Both the position numbers and the translations under genes were made by a program. The notes beneath the pieces were generated by a model. It was not told the DNA's origin. It was given only the letters and a program-made list of their open reading frames with translations, and did no database searches. A DNA stretch of 64,000 nucleotides. Origin: Symbiodinium natans (Eukaryota; Sar; Dinophyceae; Suessiales; Symbiodiniaceae). Positions 36,013-47,646 of this stretch are shown here, in pieces (positions within the stretch are counted from its first letter, which is position 1; each line of letters begins with the position of its first letter). The DNA is taken from positions 88,501-152,500 of the forward strand of contig CAJNDS010002294.1 in assembly GCA_905221605.1 (NCBI GenBank). Direction: 5' to 3'.

Positions 36013-37818
36013 TTCATCTTGGGCACCAGTGAGAAGTCTTTGCAGAGCTGGGTGAGAGCGGCAAATGTCATGTGACCTGCCCAACACAGACTGGGGTCAG
36101 ACCATATTTCGGTTTTCTGCGGGTTGCCTTCGTGGTCAGCATAGGCTGTGTGCAGACCTTTGAAGATAGCCTCATGTTGCCACAGAAAATGAAGTACCTG
36201 ACAGGAGATGGCACTGGACGTGACTGATCTTGGGCGTCTGACATCTGCCTCGGGCTCCACCAGCATACCTTTTTGTCTTTGGTTCCGTGACTCCTGACAC
36301 AAACATGGTTGCCCTAACACAGCAGAGCATCAAGCTTAAGCTGGAACTCTCCTCCGTGACTGCCAACTGTTCTTTGCTTGCACCTCCCTCAGTAGACAAA
36401 AAATTGACGTTCGGCACATGCTTCAACATGTCTCTTCGTGTCAGCACCAGAAATAGTACTTGGGCCGCCACCAACTCTTTTGCTTCGTTGCCGCTCTTCC
36501 TGCAAGGCTCACTGCTGCTGCACATGCAAAGGAACGGCACACAATGTGGCATGACGACCATTGCTTGTCCTTGACTCAACAACCTTTGACGGCACCTGCT
36601 CCTGCCAAGCTGTGGAATTCAGTTTGAGAGCAAGAAACGAATCGCTTCCACGGAGTCCTGGTGTCCCTTCGCCTCGTCCTCGCTTTCATTGGTGTCAGGC
36701 TTGACTCCTTGAATGACGAACTCGAGCTGCGTTTGCGTGATGTTGAAAGCCTTGAGGGCATATGGGGGAAGCCGAAATCGGGATATCTCCGCAATGTTCT
36801 CAATGAACTTGAGACGCAGGGCTGATGTGGATGCGTTAAAGTGCTGCGAAGCAAGCGCTTCAACTATCGCTAGGAGGTCCGACCACTTCACCACGGGCAA
36901 AAGCGGCGCTGCTAAAGGCACCAGCTCGTTCTTGGCACAAACACGCGTGTCGTGCGACAAGCTATCAAAAAGGGATAGGCCCCAGAACAATGGAACGTTT
37001 CGCTGGTTGATGAGCCCCACATCCAGCACAAAGCGAGCGAATGTCGCGCGGTCCATTCCAAGGTCTGCACCTCCCAGCGGCCAGGAAGCAAAGGACCAAG
37101 CCTTGAATATCTCGGTAAGCGCCAAAGACTCTGTTCGCCGGAATTTCTTGGACTGAGCTGGCCATCTGCGTGGGAAGCTCGGCTTCACGGGCTTCTCCCG
37201 ATCGATTTCCAGCTGCAACGTCTCAAGCGGAATTACTTCAGGGAGGAGCTCCTCCAGGTCAGGTAGTTCTGCAAACAGTATGTCAACTTGCCGCTTCTTG
37301 ACGTCAGCATCCTTGTGACGGTCTTCTTCCCTGATGGAATCAGAAATCTCTCGGGTGTGCTGGCTCCACCGCTTAAAGTCCTGAGCAAGCGCCTCCTGTG
37401 ACAAGATGAATGCTTTCGCAGAAGGCTTTCCTGTCTCGGATGTCGGGCCTTGCATGGCTTGCGCCGGTAAGGAGCTGCACGGGGTCACGGCGTTCGGAAG
37501 AAACTGCTTGGCGGCAAAAGCCAGTCCAAGTCTTTGAAATCTCGACTTGCCGAAATTGTCAAAGTGGTCTGACAGAGCCAGAGATCTCATCTTCTGATGG
37601 AGATCTTGCCTCTGGAAGAAGTCATGCGCGCTCACTTCTTCTGCCTGTTTTTGCTGCTTTTCCTGCGCGTTTAGAAACTTCAGCTGCTGAGGCAAAACCG
37701 CAGCCACAACCTCCGGCATCTCCGCGACATGATCCAACCTTTGCGCGCGGCGGGCAACATCTCGAACATCTCGAGCAGAGAGTGGCAGAGAGGGCTTCAC
37801 TGCCCGGGTCGACGTCAT
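36013..37818 (-). CDS. Unidentified protein gene with long first exon
   Basis: The first exon runs from an ATG at 37,818 to near 36,619 (about 399 codons without a stop). It is charged and mostly helical, with segments such as RDVRDVARRAQRLDHVAEMP and MDRATFARFVLDVGLI. Two downstream exons join cleanly: 36,128-36,197 (VLHFLWQHEAIFKGLHTAYA, then DHEG) and one starting at 36,076 (HMTFAALTQLCKDFSLVPKM). The intron between them has a GC donor and AG acceptor. A Y-x-x-x-x-G-x-MTF-x-x-L-x-x-LCKDF-x-LVP pattern suggests a degenerate EF-hand-like unit as seen in alveolate cytoskeletal or flagellar proteins, but that is a guess. The link between exon 1 and the 36,197 exon, and the end of the gene, are unresolved. 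Confidence 0.6.
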
Positions 37819-38156
37819 GGATGGGCCATCCAGAGTGCGTTACTAAATACGGCAACTGCACCATCTTTGTCTTAAAATGAGGATGCGTATCTGTGAACAC
37901 CTGACAGAACAAGCTTGAACAAGCGTTTCGAATCTGCAATGAACCTGTGGGCATCACAGCAGGCCCCTTGAGGGCCAGCTTGAGCCTTCAGCAGTCAACA
38001 ACCGTTGGGCTCTTGGAGCAAACTTCAGCTGTCAACCCTCGGGCGTATTCTAACACGAAAATCGCTGAGGCACGTGTGCCTTGCATTGCTATTGTATCTC
38101 TGGGTCCTGAGAGTCTCAAACTCAAGAGATCTACCTAGATGCAGCCATCAACGCAG

Positions 38157-38240
38157 CTACCATTCGAAGTTCAGCCCAGTGACATACTTGCGAAGCATGC
38201 CCATAATCTCTTCGTTGTAGACCTTGGGCAGGTTTCTGCT
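38157..38240 (-). other. Candidate terminal exon
   Basis: After an AG acceptor near 38,235 the minus strand reads NLPKVYNEEIMGMLRKYV and then TGLNFEW and a stop at 38,157-38,159. It is on the same strand as the E2 exons upstream and could be a last exon of that gene or of another, but it does not match the usual E2 C-terminus. Confidence 0.3.
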
Positions 38241-39296
38241 CAACCAAAACCAAGAAGGAAATGACACAAACTCGGTGTCCCACATTGGCCAAGTATTTGA
38301 CATTGCTATAGCCTGCTAGCTCTCTGGACATGCCTTGCTTTCTCGGCAGCCGTTAACCCTTTAACGGGCCGGTGCGGCAGTGCGACAAGACCTCGATGCG
38401 ATCATCAGTAATTCTGTCGCCTTCACCTTAGACAATCAGACAGGTGCCATCCTGCCCAGCCTTCGACAGCAGTGCTACGAAGTCAAATAAAAGGAAAGCG
38501 CGCAGCTCTTAGATGAAGACCCTTGATGAGGGTGTTGATAAACTTCAGGCGCTGCGAGTAATGGGAACGTGGCCTGAGTCTCCCATGCTAGGCCAGCGCT
38601 CACATCGAATCGAGGATCTGCTGGGATGTTGACTCTTCCGGTCGTCGCCGCGCATAGCTCTTCGTGAAATCAACGGAGAAGTCAGACATGGCGACTGAAT
38701 GAGTCAAACACGTGAGCCCTTCTCCAAATGAGTCAACACACGTCAACCTGGTTTTTTGAGTACGTGCCATTGCGGGGCCAGGCCCGATTCACAAGGCTGA
38801 GCCTGAACAAAAGCCTGAGATTCTGCCCTAACATTGTCAGAGCTCCTGTTGACATCTCGCATGCTCTGAAGAGCATGACTGCCCCTCTAGTCCGGAAGCT
38901 GCGAAATAGGCGTCGGTTCTGCTTTCACCTCATGCCTTGAAACCCCTAGTCTTCCAGGATTCATGGAACCTGCCGTGTGCTTGAGCCGTAAGCTCCCCCA
39001 AGCGATGAAAGTCATGGATTTGAGCTCAAAATCGAAAGCGGGTCGGAAAGTCAGCCTTAACGCTTCAGGCCCTTGCATATCCTCCTCGTGACCTTGTGAG
39101 CCTATTCACATCCATGCTGTACGTGGATGGGACAAGCATGGACAGAGGCCGACTTCGGACGTCGTAGACAAACACACACATTCGAGCAAGCTCCTTCAAT
39201 ACTTCCGGATACCGGTCATGACGAAAGAAGCCCGTGGCTGCAAGGCGCCTGAACCCTTCCTACGATGCCAGGCTCTGCGTAGCAACAAGAAGAGTC

Positions 39297-39512
39297 CTGC
39301 AGGATGTCCAAGCAAATCTCTCCGTTGTTGTAGATGTTCGGATGAAACATCTGGCAAGCGAATGTGCGAACATTAAACACCGCAGGTCCGCTGCACGGAC
39401 ACATATGCAATCAAGTGGAGCCTGTCCCTGCCATCCTCTTTGCTTCCCCGTGTCCCAAAGCATTCGCCAATGCATGAAAATAGCACCGACATGACTTGCG
39501 TGGCCCATATGA

Positions 39513-39543
<31 letters not shown>

Positions 39544-41488
39544 CATGTTTTTCTCTACATATGAACACACACAAACACACATGTTTGATTATGTCTATGT
39601 ATGGTGTCCTGGTGTCCAACATCTCTCAAACATGTCTCAATCACGACAGGTACTGAAACATCTGCTTCCAGGCAGCATTCATCTGCGTCAACGCTTGCAT
39701 CAACGTCTGTGAACCTAAAAACATGGGAATACTGGAAAATGTGTGTCCATTTATAGCGCCTGCATCCATGCTCGCTGCTTACATGTACGTACATGTATGC
39801 GTGGTTAGTAGCGCATCCGCTGCCGATTGAAAATAATGTGTCAGCTATTCCCTGTATGAGTGTCTGTGATCTCGCGCAGCATTATGTCGACATCGAGGGG
39901 GGTAATTGACGATGATAAGCTAAGAACATGGATGTTGTGGTCCAATCTTTGTCGCTAGGTCTCTCTCTAAATGCCATTCGGCTGTCGTCTGTGACTTGCA
40001 AAAAAAGGCACACTGAACCATAATATTAGTATGTAAAAAGCTGTGTGAACCAAAAAGCTGTGAACAAAAAAATTGAGATAGATATCCATATACATATACA
40101 TATACAGATACATATACATATACACATACACATACAGATACACATACATATACATATACATATGCATATGCATGCGCATATGCATATGCATATACCTGTA
40201 ATATACATATAGAATAATGTTGTACAAAGCGAAACATAGCGCTGCTCTGTGTCTATGGTGCACTATTGCTCTACTTGTAGCATGGACCATTGACTTGAGT
40301 CCCCTGCACTTACTTCTTGAATGCCCGCATGCGGAGTAGGGTTCAGACGAGTAGGCAGCGTTTCGAGTAGGACTCTACCATGCTTGGATTAATCGCAGAG
40401 TAGAGAGCAGACAAGACCAATCGGAGCCTTCACGAGCGCTCGGAGAAAAGAACCATTCTCTGCGACTTACAGCTGCTGTGGTAGAACCTTCACGAGAAAA
40501 ATGTGGCGTGCACCATCCAGATCCACCTGCAGATGTCATGGTAGATCTTCAACCAGATATCAGGACGATGGGATTAAACTCGCTGATCCGACGATCGTGC
40601 ATTGCGACAACAGGGGGCATGATGACATACTCACAGGCTATGATGCAGTAGACGAGCTGATGTACTTTTCTCGCAGAACCCGAAGTATCACATCGGAGTG
40701 GAGCGGGCGAGGAACAGCCATCCGAGGTTTGAAAGATTGAGTCTATCAAATAGTTCTTTGAAGTTCTTCTGGTAGCTTTCGGGATTACTCAGTATGGAAT
40801 CTTGAAGCCGCCTTCCGAAACAGTCGCCCCTCTGACACCGCCCGTGTGCTGTTTTGAGACCCCGTGCCAGTACTGTTGTACAGTTTCCGCTTGTGCTCTC
40901 CGGTTTGCTTCTTACGGCATTCCGTTACTTTTGCTTCCTGGCTTCCTGAGCGTTAGCACATGGAGTTTGGTGCACATGGACATTGCTCGCTCTGTCTTCA
41001 CAATTCAGAAAGCCCAAGGCCAGGGTCTGCTGTTCTGGATGCCTTCGTCAGGAACTTCACATGGGGAGGTTTTGTCGGGAACTCCTCCGAAAATGTCACC
41101 TGGCAACATGAGAGAAGGTCTTCAACAGTTCGTGTGTAACGCAGCCATTTGCAGTGGCCTCGAGCTGGAAAGTTCCACCTTCCCACGGCGTGTCATCCTG
41201 GCACGCATGGTGCCATCGCAACCCCAGATGCGAGAGTCGCATCCCTGCGTTGTCGATCGCAATGAAGCAAGCGGCACTGGACCAAACATCACAGCCGTCC
41301 AACTCATGATATCATCCTGTGCTGGTGATGCACTGATTCCTGCGCACAAGTGCTGGCCGCTCCGTTAAGCAAGAGGGTAAGGACGAACGGCCAATTAGAA
41401 AAGCTGCCTTGAGGGGGATCTGACTGGAGCTTCTTCAAGTCCCGTATTAGCCTCGGGCGACCAGGTAGAATCTGAGTAGCTGGTATCA
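39297..41488 (-). CDS. Ubiquitin-conjugating enzyme E2, RAD6/UBC2-like (five exons found, C-terminus not found)
   Basis: E2 enzymes carry ubiquitin on a cysteine and pass it to targets with an E3 ligase. Five short minus-strand exons join in frame: 41,408-41,488 (ATG, RPRLIRDLKKLQSDPPQ), 41,278-41,339 (ISASPAQDDIMSWTAVMFGP), 41,159-41,197 (DDTPWEGGTFQLE), 41,043-41,099 (VTFSEEFPTKPPHVKFLTK) and 39,297-39,350 (MFHPNIYNNGEICLDILQ). They hold the HPN motif and the catalytic Cys of ICLDIL. Introns 1, 3 and 4 have GC donors, intron 2 has GT, and all end in AG. Intron 4 is about 1.7 kb and holds TATA-type microsatellites. The family usually continues for about 45 residues (WSP, then SPAN and helices). 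I could not find these before 38,157, so the gene may use a distant exon or be truncated. Confidence 0.85.
39506..40215. repeat. AT-rich microsatellites inside E2 intron 4
   Basis: Two TATA/CATA-type tracts (39,506-39,547 and 40,076-40,215) lie inside the large intron between E2 exons 4 and 5. The second is a run of CATATA and CATACA hexamers. Open frames over it (Tyr/Met/Cys-rich) are by-products. Confidence 0.85.
40530..40740 (+). pseudogene. Possible copia-type RNase H remnant
   Basis: The plus strand reads GIKLADPTIVHCDNRG, close to the PTxxxCDNQxA block that precedes the last domain of Ty1/copia polyproteins. In another frame about 70 bp later comes NPKYH, which matches the NPxxHxRTKHI block. 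The two are out of frame, with extra sequence between, so this would be a decayed fragment sitting in E2 intron 4. The match is short and could be chance. Confidence 0.3.
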
Positions 41489-41986
41489 TACGCAACCAAA
41501 GACTGCATCAAGGGCATGGCCTCCGCCGTGCCACCGTTGTCATGGTGCCTACCACAATCGCGCAAGTCAAAGGCCACCACAAAGAGTGGCTCAGCAACAG
41601 AAAGTCTGGAATCTGTCAGTCTGTAGCTGCGAACACATGATTCTTTAAAGCGAGAAAGGTCTCGACAAGAGTACTCTCGATAAGATCTCGAAAAACAAAG
41701 AGCTCGTAACGCACTTGTGGCCTCGGCTGCTGACTACAGCAGCAACTACAGAAGACAGAAACGTGTACAATCTCTCTTGTAGAGAACGCCTTCGTGTTAT
41801 TTTTGGAGCACGCGTCTGGCATGAAAGGCTTGGTTTTCATGTTTCCGGTCCGGGGGGGCTGCTTTGGCGAAGGTTGGGTTTGGATACACTAAGACATGGA
41901 TGTTGACATGCTGTCACAAGCACTGAGCTGAGCCGACGTGAGCATATCAGCTGGCAAGGCTGGCAACGGTAAGCCGGCAAACTCCG

Positions 41987-43487
41987 TTAAACGGCACGAA
42001 GGAAAAAAGGGCCAGAAACCACATCACACAACCTCGGAGGCTTTTTAAACAGTCCGAAGAACCAGTCTCCAAGTCCTGCGCTTGTCTCATACGTCTTCGC
42101 GTCAAGCTGCAGCTTGATGGGAGGGAAAATTAAATTTCGAAAGCGATCACTCTCACACTCTAATTTCTTGCAGGTGAAATCATGCCTTCCTGCCACGATG
42201 CCGCGTGCAACCTATACTGCACTCTATCGTCATCCTGGCATCCTCCCAAACAAATCGGCATGCTGTACAGCGGAAACTGCTCCAAGAATGTCTGGCAATT
42301 GCTGTAACACAGAGGAGCAACCTTATGTCTCAGCTTGAACCATACATAGGCCTTCACAAAAGCAGAATCCGTGTCTGCCAGTAGAATCCACATCAAGTTG
42401 GGAGGATCGGCTTCAAGCAATAGTGAAAAAAATGTCACAGCAATGCAACAACATGATACACACAGTTCACATACATTCCTCAATGCTGCAATCACTTTAC
42501 GCATGCACACCTTGGTCTCACGACACTCTAGCACTGCTGTGTTGCGTGGAAAACCAAAGCTCTGTCGCTGAAAGGCCCTCTCCTGCCCACAACAAGGATA
42601 CGGCCAAGCAGACCTTCGTCGCTTGGCCATCAGGTTCCTGCGCTACAGGAGCAGAGTACCAAATGATTCGTGTCCTGGGTAAGTGTTGTGCTGTTACGAT
42701 TGGTCTCTGGGCTGCCAAAAGCATCGCGACAGCAGCTTCCAATCACGACACATATTCTTTACAGCTAACTCCATCCATGTGCCAACTCTGATTACTTCCG
42801 CAGAGCATTCAAAATGCGAGAAGTGCGGTACTGATGCGAAAAGGCTGCGTTTAACAGCTTCAGAATTGGCCCAAAATCCGATTAGAGGCATGACTGGAGA
42901 CAGGGTGTACATGCCGCCACATGTTTCAAGAAACAGCAGCCTGGGAATATCTCCTGTATGCCCTACTGAGCAATAGCCACTGGCGGAAGATCAAGCAGCG
43001 TAAATGGCGAAGCCATGCTCAGCAACGCTTGCCCCAAGACGATCGAAAAACGTCTCCAGCACAGGAGCAGCGGTTTCATCTGCATCTCTCATTTGGCCAG
43101 TATCCTGAAGCTTTTCAGAATGATATCTCTTGAGGCTTATGCGGGATGGAACTCCGAGCCATGTAAGCCAAGACGACTGGTGATGAGAGACAGACTATCT
43201 CGATACACATCTGCAAATTGTACGGCACCTATGTCAGAGCAAACTTTCGATTTGCCGCTGAATCTTAGACTGCTTTCAGAGTCAATCCGAGCAGTCAACT
43301 TGGAACAGCACTCTGGAATATGCCTTGAGGAAACATGCACATCTGGTGCTGACATCTGCTTCAACTGCATGAGAAAATCTTTACAGGCAGGCCATGACAG
43401 CTGATCACCCGCTGCAGAGGGTAGAGTCCTGACATGCAACACACTGGTTGCAATAGGTCGCCAACGCAATTGACAAGCACAGGCCAA
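41987..43487 (-). CDS. Candidate multi-exon gene, unidentified
   Basis: Minus-strand segments: 43,140-43,420 (contains LSWPACKDFLMQLKQMSAPD and SKVCSDIGAVQFADVYRDSL), 42,200-42,420 (contains DPPNLMWILLADTDSAFVKA and AYVWFKLRHKVAPLCYSNCQ) and 41,987-42,130 (contains NLIFPPIKLQLDAKTYETSA). Composition is protein-like and strand matches the neighbours. No domain is recognised; joins were not established. A segment at 42,760-42,912 may be another exon. Confidence 0.4.
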
Positions 43488-43499
43488 TCAGACGAGACA

Positions 43500-44380
43500 C
43501 AACCAGTACAATCATTTATGGCGATGCAGCCCCAAGGTAGCGACTTGTTTTTGGCTCTTCGTGTGTTGCCCCGTTTTAGGGGGCTGCAAGTGCCATTATG
43601 AACTAGAGAATGTCTTGACCATCGGGCAGTTGAAACGCTGCAAATTGCAGCACTGACAGGTCTTTAGCAGCTTCACAAGCTGTAAAGAACGGCATTTTTT
43701 CAGGCGTCACACATCCAAATGCCCTCCGAGATGCCGTGAATCGCACTAACTAGGATTTTTTGCAACCTTCGGCAGCTTCAGGAATTGCAAGCTACAAGGC
43801 CTGCAGCCACCCCTCCCATTTCCATCGTACAATGTGTCGAAGAGAACGTGGGTTCAGTAAGAGGGGGGGGGGGGAGGGGCTTGTTGCGGTCTGCGGTGGG
43901 GGGCTCATGGTTTGGGACAGGGGTTGGGCAGGAGGTTTTGCATTTAGGGCAAGGGCGGAAAAAACCCTTCACCGTGAATGTCCAAATGTCGGCGGAAGCG
44001 ACGTTAGCCCTGAGATTTGAAAGGATGTAGAATGCATATTCGTGTGAATCGTACGAGGTCGCTTACTTCGTTCCTTCCTGGCTGCTCTCTGTCAGATCTG
44101 TCCTGGCTTCTTGCTTGCCCCTCCGCAAAAGCATACCCAAAAAGAGTAGTTTCCGAGCCCAACCAAGCTTTGCTGACACATCCTTGATGTCTACGTCTGC
44201 CACCGCAAACACACCCCTTCTGGCGACTAGGAGCAGGACCTATGCAGCCGCCAATTGTGCAACCACCACCGCCTGCGTATGTCCATGCAGAGAATGCAAG
44301 CACTTTCCAGTGGTTGCACTCCTTAGCAGGCAAGGAGAATCTGCACAAATGCTGCAAACAAACGAAAGAGTGTAAATCAG
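43500..44380. other. Gap between genes, no recognised gene
   Basis: Includes a run of 13 G at 43,862-43,874. Open frames on both strands near 44,010-44,390 show no family resemblance. Confidence 0.4.
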
Positions 44381-44382
44381 GC

Positions 44383-46224
44383 CTACTCAGCACACCACAA
44401 TAAGTGCACGCTGACGCAACCTAGATGCCAAATGCCGACAGCTCCATCATAAGATGTGGTGGCAATAATTAGACCATCGGGGGAGAAACTCGCATGTCGG
44501 ACCCAATCATCATGGAAGCCATCGAAGGAAAGCTGCAGCTGACCCGTGGTGACATTGAACAGACGGACTGTATCAGATCCGCATGCCATAAGAAGCCGTG
44601 AACCTTCTGGTGAAAAACAAGCTGAGCTGACAACACCACCATCGGCTTCGAGAGTCAGCGAGCACTCTGCATGCGACCCATCTGCGATCTCATCTGCAAG
44701 GTCCCACAACTTGAGGGTACCATCGTGTGCTGCGGTGATGGCTTGCATGCCTGTTGGAGAAAAGGCACACAAAGTCAGTGCACGCTGATGGCCACTCAGA
44801 ACCCGCAGGCATCTGCCGTTGCTGCAATCCCAAACTCTTGCTGTTGAATCTGCGGATGCAGTCAGCAGGTACTGGCTGTCAGCTGAGAACACGGCATGCC
44901 TGACAGTGCCGCTATGGCCATGCAGAGTATGTTTGAGGTTGCCAAATGCATCCCAAAGCTGCGTGCACGAGCCAGCACCTGTTGCAACAAGCTTGCCACA
45001 AGCTGAGAAAACTGCGAAAGTCATCTCACAGTCATCGTCAGAGTCCGAGTCCAACTGTGAAGATGACTTGGGAGGGAACATGCGATGAATGACTTGACCG
45101 GTCCGAGTATCCCAAATGTTTGCATTGCCGTCTGCATCGACTCCTACCACCTTCTGCCCATCTGCTGAAAAAGAGGCACTTTGCGCACCCCCCTGCAGCC
45201 GAGTGAGGAATCGCAACGTCTCAGCGCAATACAAGAGTCCACTTCCTCCATCCTCTGTGGACAACATCAACAACTGGCCGCCAGGCGACATGCTGGCATT
45301 TTTCAAGGCTCCTTTCGCGTGTAAGCGAAGGGGCTGGCCGGCATCAGGCTGCGTTGAGTTGCTCGTTTCTTGATTGAAGTTCCAAAGGCATGCCTGCACG
45401 CGACAGCAAGAAATACTTTCTTCGCGGTTGCTCATGATCTACAACACAAAACAATGCTCTTGCCAAGTCATGTTGCAGTGCCATCATGCGATGCTGTCAG
45501 GCATCTTACCGGAGCTCTGGCCACATACACCGTATCACCGTCCTGCAGCCCGGCCTGCACGTCAACGCACATGAACAGCCACAAGCACTGGCAGTTTGTG
45601 CAAACATATGTTTGCGCCAATCACAAACAAGGCACCTCGCTGATGGTTTTGTGCTGTGGCAAGACCTGCGACACGCGAACACAACAACATTCAAGACGAA
45701 AGCACATACAGCCCGTCTCAAGATGCAGCCGGACAAGTTCAAGTTGACGGCGCCTCGGACTGGAAAATGATCGAGTGAGCCACGACGACTTTGTGGCTCG
45801 TTTCCTTCACAACTGCTTCGCAGAGCTGCACCACGAAATCTGTAGGTCTCAGCCGCACTTGGGCGATGGACTCACCACTGACGGCGCTGCAAATCGTGAT
45901 CTTGACTTTCTTCTGCGTCTCCACTTCGAACTCTTCTAATTTGGCACGAAAACCATCAAGAATCTCCTCCTTGCGTTCCCGCTCCTCCTCACTGTCGCTC
46001 GTCGATGATGACACTTGCCTCTCGGCTTTCTCCAAGGCATCCCGGAGGTGCTGCAACCCATCACTGTCATGCTCAACGCCCTCGTTGAACATGCTGAACG
46101 GCCATCTGAACAAAGATGACGCCATCGCGGCGGGAGAGGCTCCCACAAAAAGACTGAAAAACTCTGAGAATCTAGTGCCGAAAATACCTCGCGGGGTCAC
46201 AACATCGAAACTCGCGACTTCCAT
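44383..46224 (-). CDS. Ubiquitin-like domain plus WD40-repeat protein
   Basis: Exon 1 starts at an ATG at 46,224 and runs to about 45,750. It has an acidic, helical linker (SDSEEERERKEE) and then the start of a ubiquitin-like fold (KVKITICSAVSGESIAQVRL). A 45-nt exon at 45,510-45,554 (AGLQDGDTVYVARAP) supplies the typical end of that fold, with a GT donor and AG acceptor. The last exon (44,383-45,438) encodes about 350 residues with WD40 repeats; clear blades end in RVWD, KLWDL, RLFNV and GIWHL, with GH dipeptides (LHGHSGTVRHAVF, LSGHQRALTLCAF). WD40 propellers are scaffolds for protein complexes. I recall ubiquitin-like N-termini as frequent in dinoflagellate predictions. The join from exon 1 to the 45-nt exon is unresolved and may hide a small exon. 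The ATG at 45,435 would give the propeller alone. Confidence 0.8.
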
Positions 46225-46229
46225 GCTGT

Positions 46230-47110
46230 GGAGTCCCTTTGTTCTGCTTACTCCAAGAGTTGTTCACCATCTTGTCACTCTATGCACCATCACGCTGTTT
46301 CCATCGTTTCGGTTCCCCAACAACTTGCAGTTTCATGCTCAAAATGTAAGACCAATTCACGGAATTTTATCACAAACCGCTCTGTGTTTTGAAATAAGAA
46401 AACTCGGTGCAAGGGTCAGACACTTCACTAACTCATAATGGTGATTCCTTCGTAAAGCACCATATTTCCTGCAATGATTCACGAGAGTGCCCGCTCACAC
46501 AACAGCTGATGCAACATGCAGCGCCACAAATCCAGAAAACTGCAAACTCCCACCAACATCATCCACATTCGTCAAAAAGGACTCATGGACACCACAGAAG
46601 TATGCACATCGTGGCATCTAGCAACTGCGGGAAGCCTACGGCTTGGAGCTGTGAAGCGAGAACAGGACCGAATGGTGCACACAGGCCACTGATGACGGTG
46701 GCGATATCAAAAGAAAGCTGGAATTACGGGGAGGCATTCTGCAGGTCCCGCTTCCAAAGAAGCTCAGGGGCTTGTAGGAGCTGACATTTTCTCCAAATTA
46801 CGCGTTGCTAGCAACTTTCCATTCCGCAACGAAAGATGCTGGCACGGACTTTGCTGCTTTGTACCAGAATAGGGGCTCTCCAGTACTCGGATCTTGGCAA
46901 GTCCACACGACATGGCCCATTGACCTCAAATGGCCGATGAATCCACGAGCCATTCCCCCGGTAGGGGTGCTTGGCTAGATTGTTCATGTTCGGCTCAGCT
47001 TCCGACCAGAAATTGCACGAATATCAAACCTGTTCGCAACCAGCAGTGAGCAAATGCACTCTTGAACATGGTGGTGAAGCACATTGATGTTCATGTGCAG
47101 AAAAGGCAAG
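46230..47110. other. Intergenic stretch, no recognised gene
   Basis: I see short open frames only, on both strands, with no family resemblance. It lies just upstream of the ubiquitin-like/WD40 gene, so its promoter region would be here, but no element can be named. Confidence 0.4.
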
Positions 47111-47112
47111 AA

Positions 47113-47367
47113 TCAACGGATAATGTTCAAATCGTTTCCTGACAAAAAGGGAACTGGCTGAACTGTTGGTGGAAAGGGTTGGTCACGGCAAGCAGGCTGG
47201 CTACGAACACCTAAGGAGAACGTGCTGAAGGACATAGATGACAGGAGGACTCTCACAAGTTCTGCTGGGGCTTGACGCGGAAAAGTCTTTTGCAGCAGAT
47301 TCAGGCTCGCAAGCAGAAACAGCTGTTGAAGGTCACGACTAGTGGTACAAAGAACTTCTAAAGACAC
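47113..47367 (-). other. Candidate exon, unidentified
   Basis: The minus strand reads SLEVLCTTSRDLQQLFLLAS and then NLLQKTFPRQAPAELVRVLL, an amphipathic helical stretch with an ATG at 47,367. It is isolated and no domain is recognised. Confidence 0.3.
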
Positions 47368-47646
47368 GAGGCACGGGCTTGCATCGTTTGCGATAATTTC
47401 TAGTATATCAGTATATCAATAGATAATCCACCCCAACCAGAGCCCAACCCCCCGCCCCCAGGGGCCGCCCATGACTCCCCTGTACCCCCAAGCCACGCGC
47501 TTTTGAGGGAGTTGCGCTGCTTTGGATCTCCCAATATAACTCCAGCACGTGTCAACACAAGTCAGCACGTCAAGAGTACTAGCTACTCAGATTGGCGAGA
47601 GTTGCAATTCAAGATAGCACCTTCTTCTCGTCTGTCCAGCGACCTC

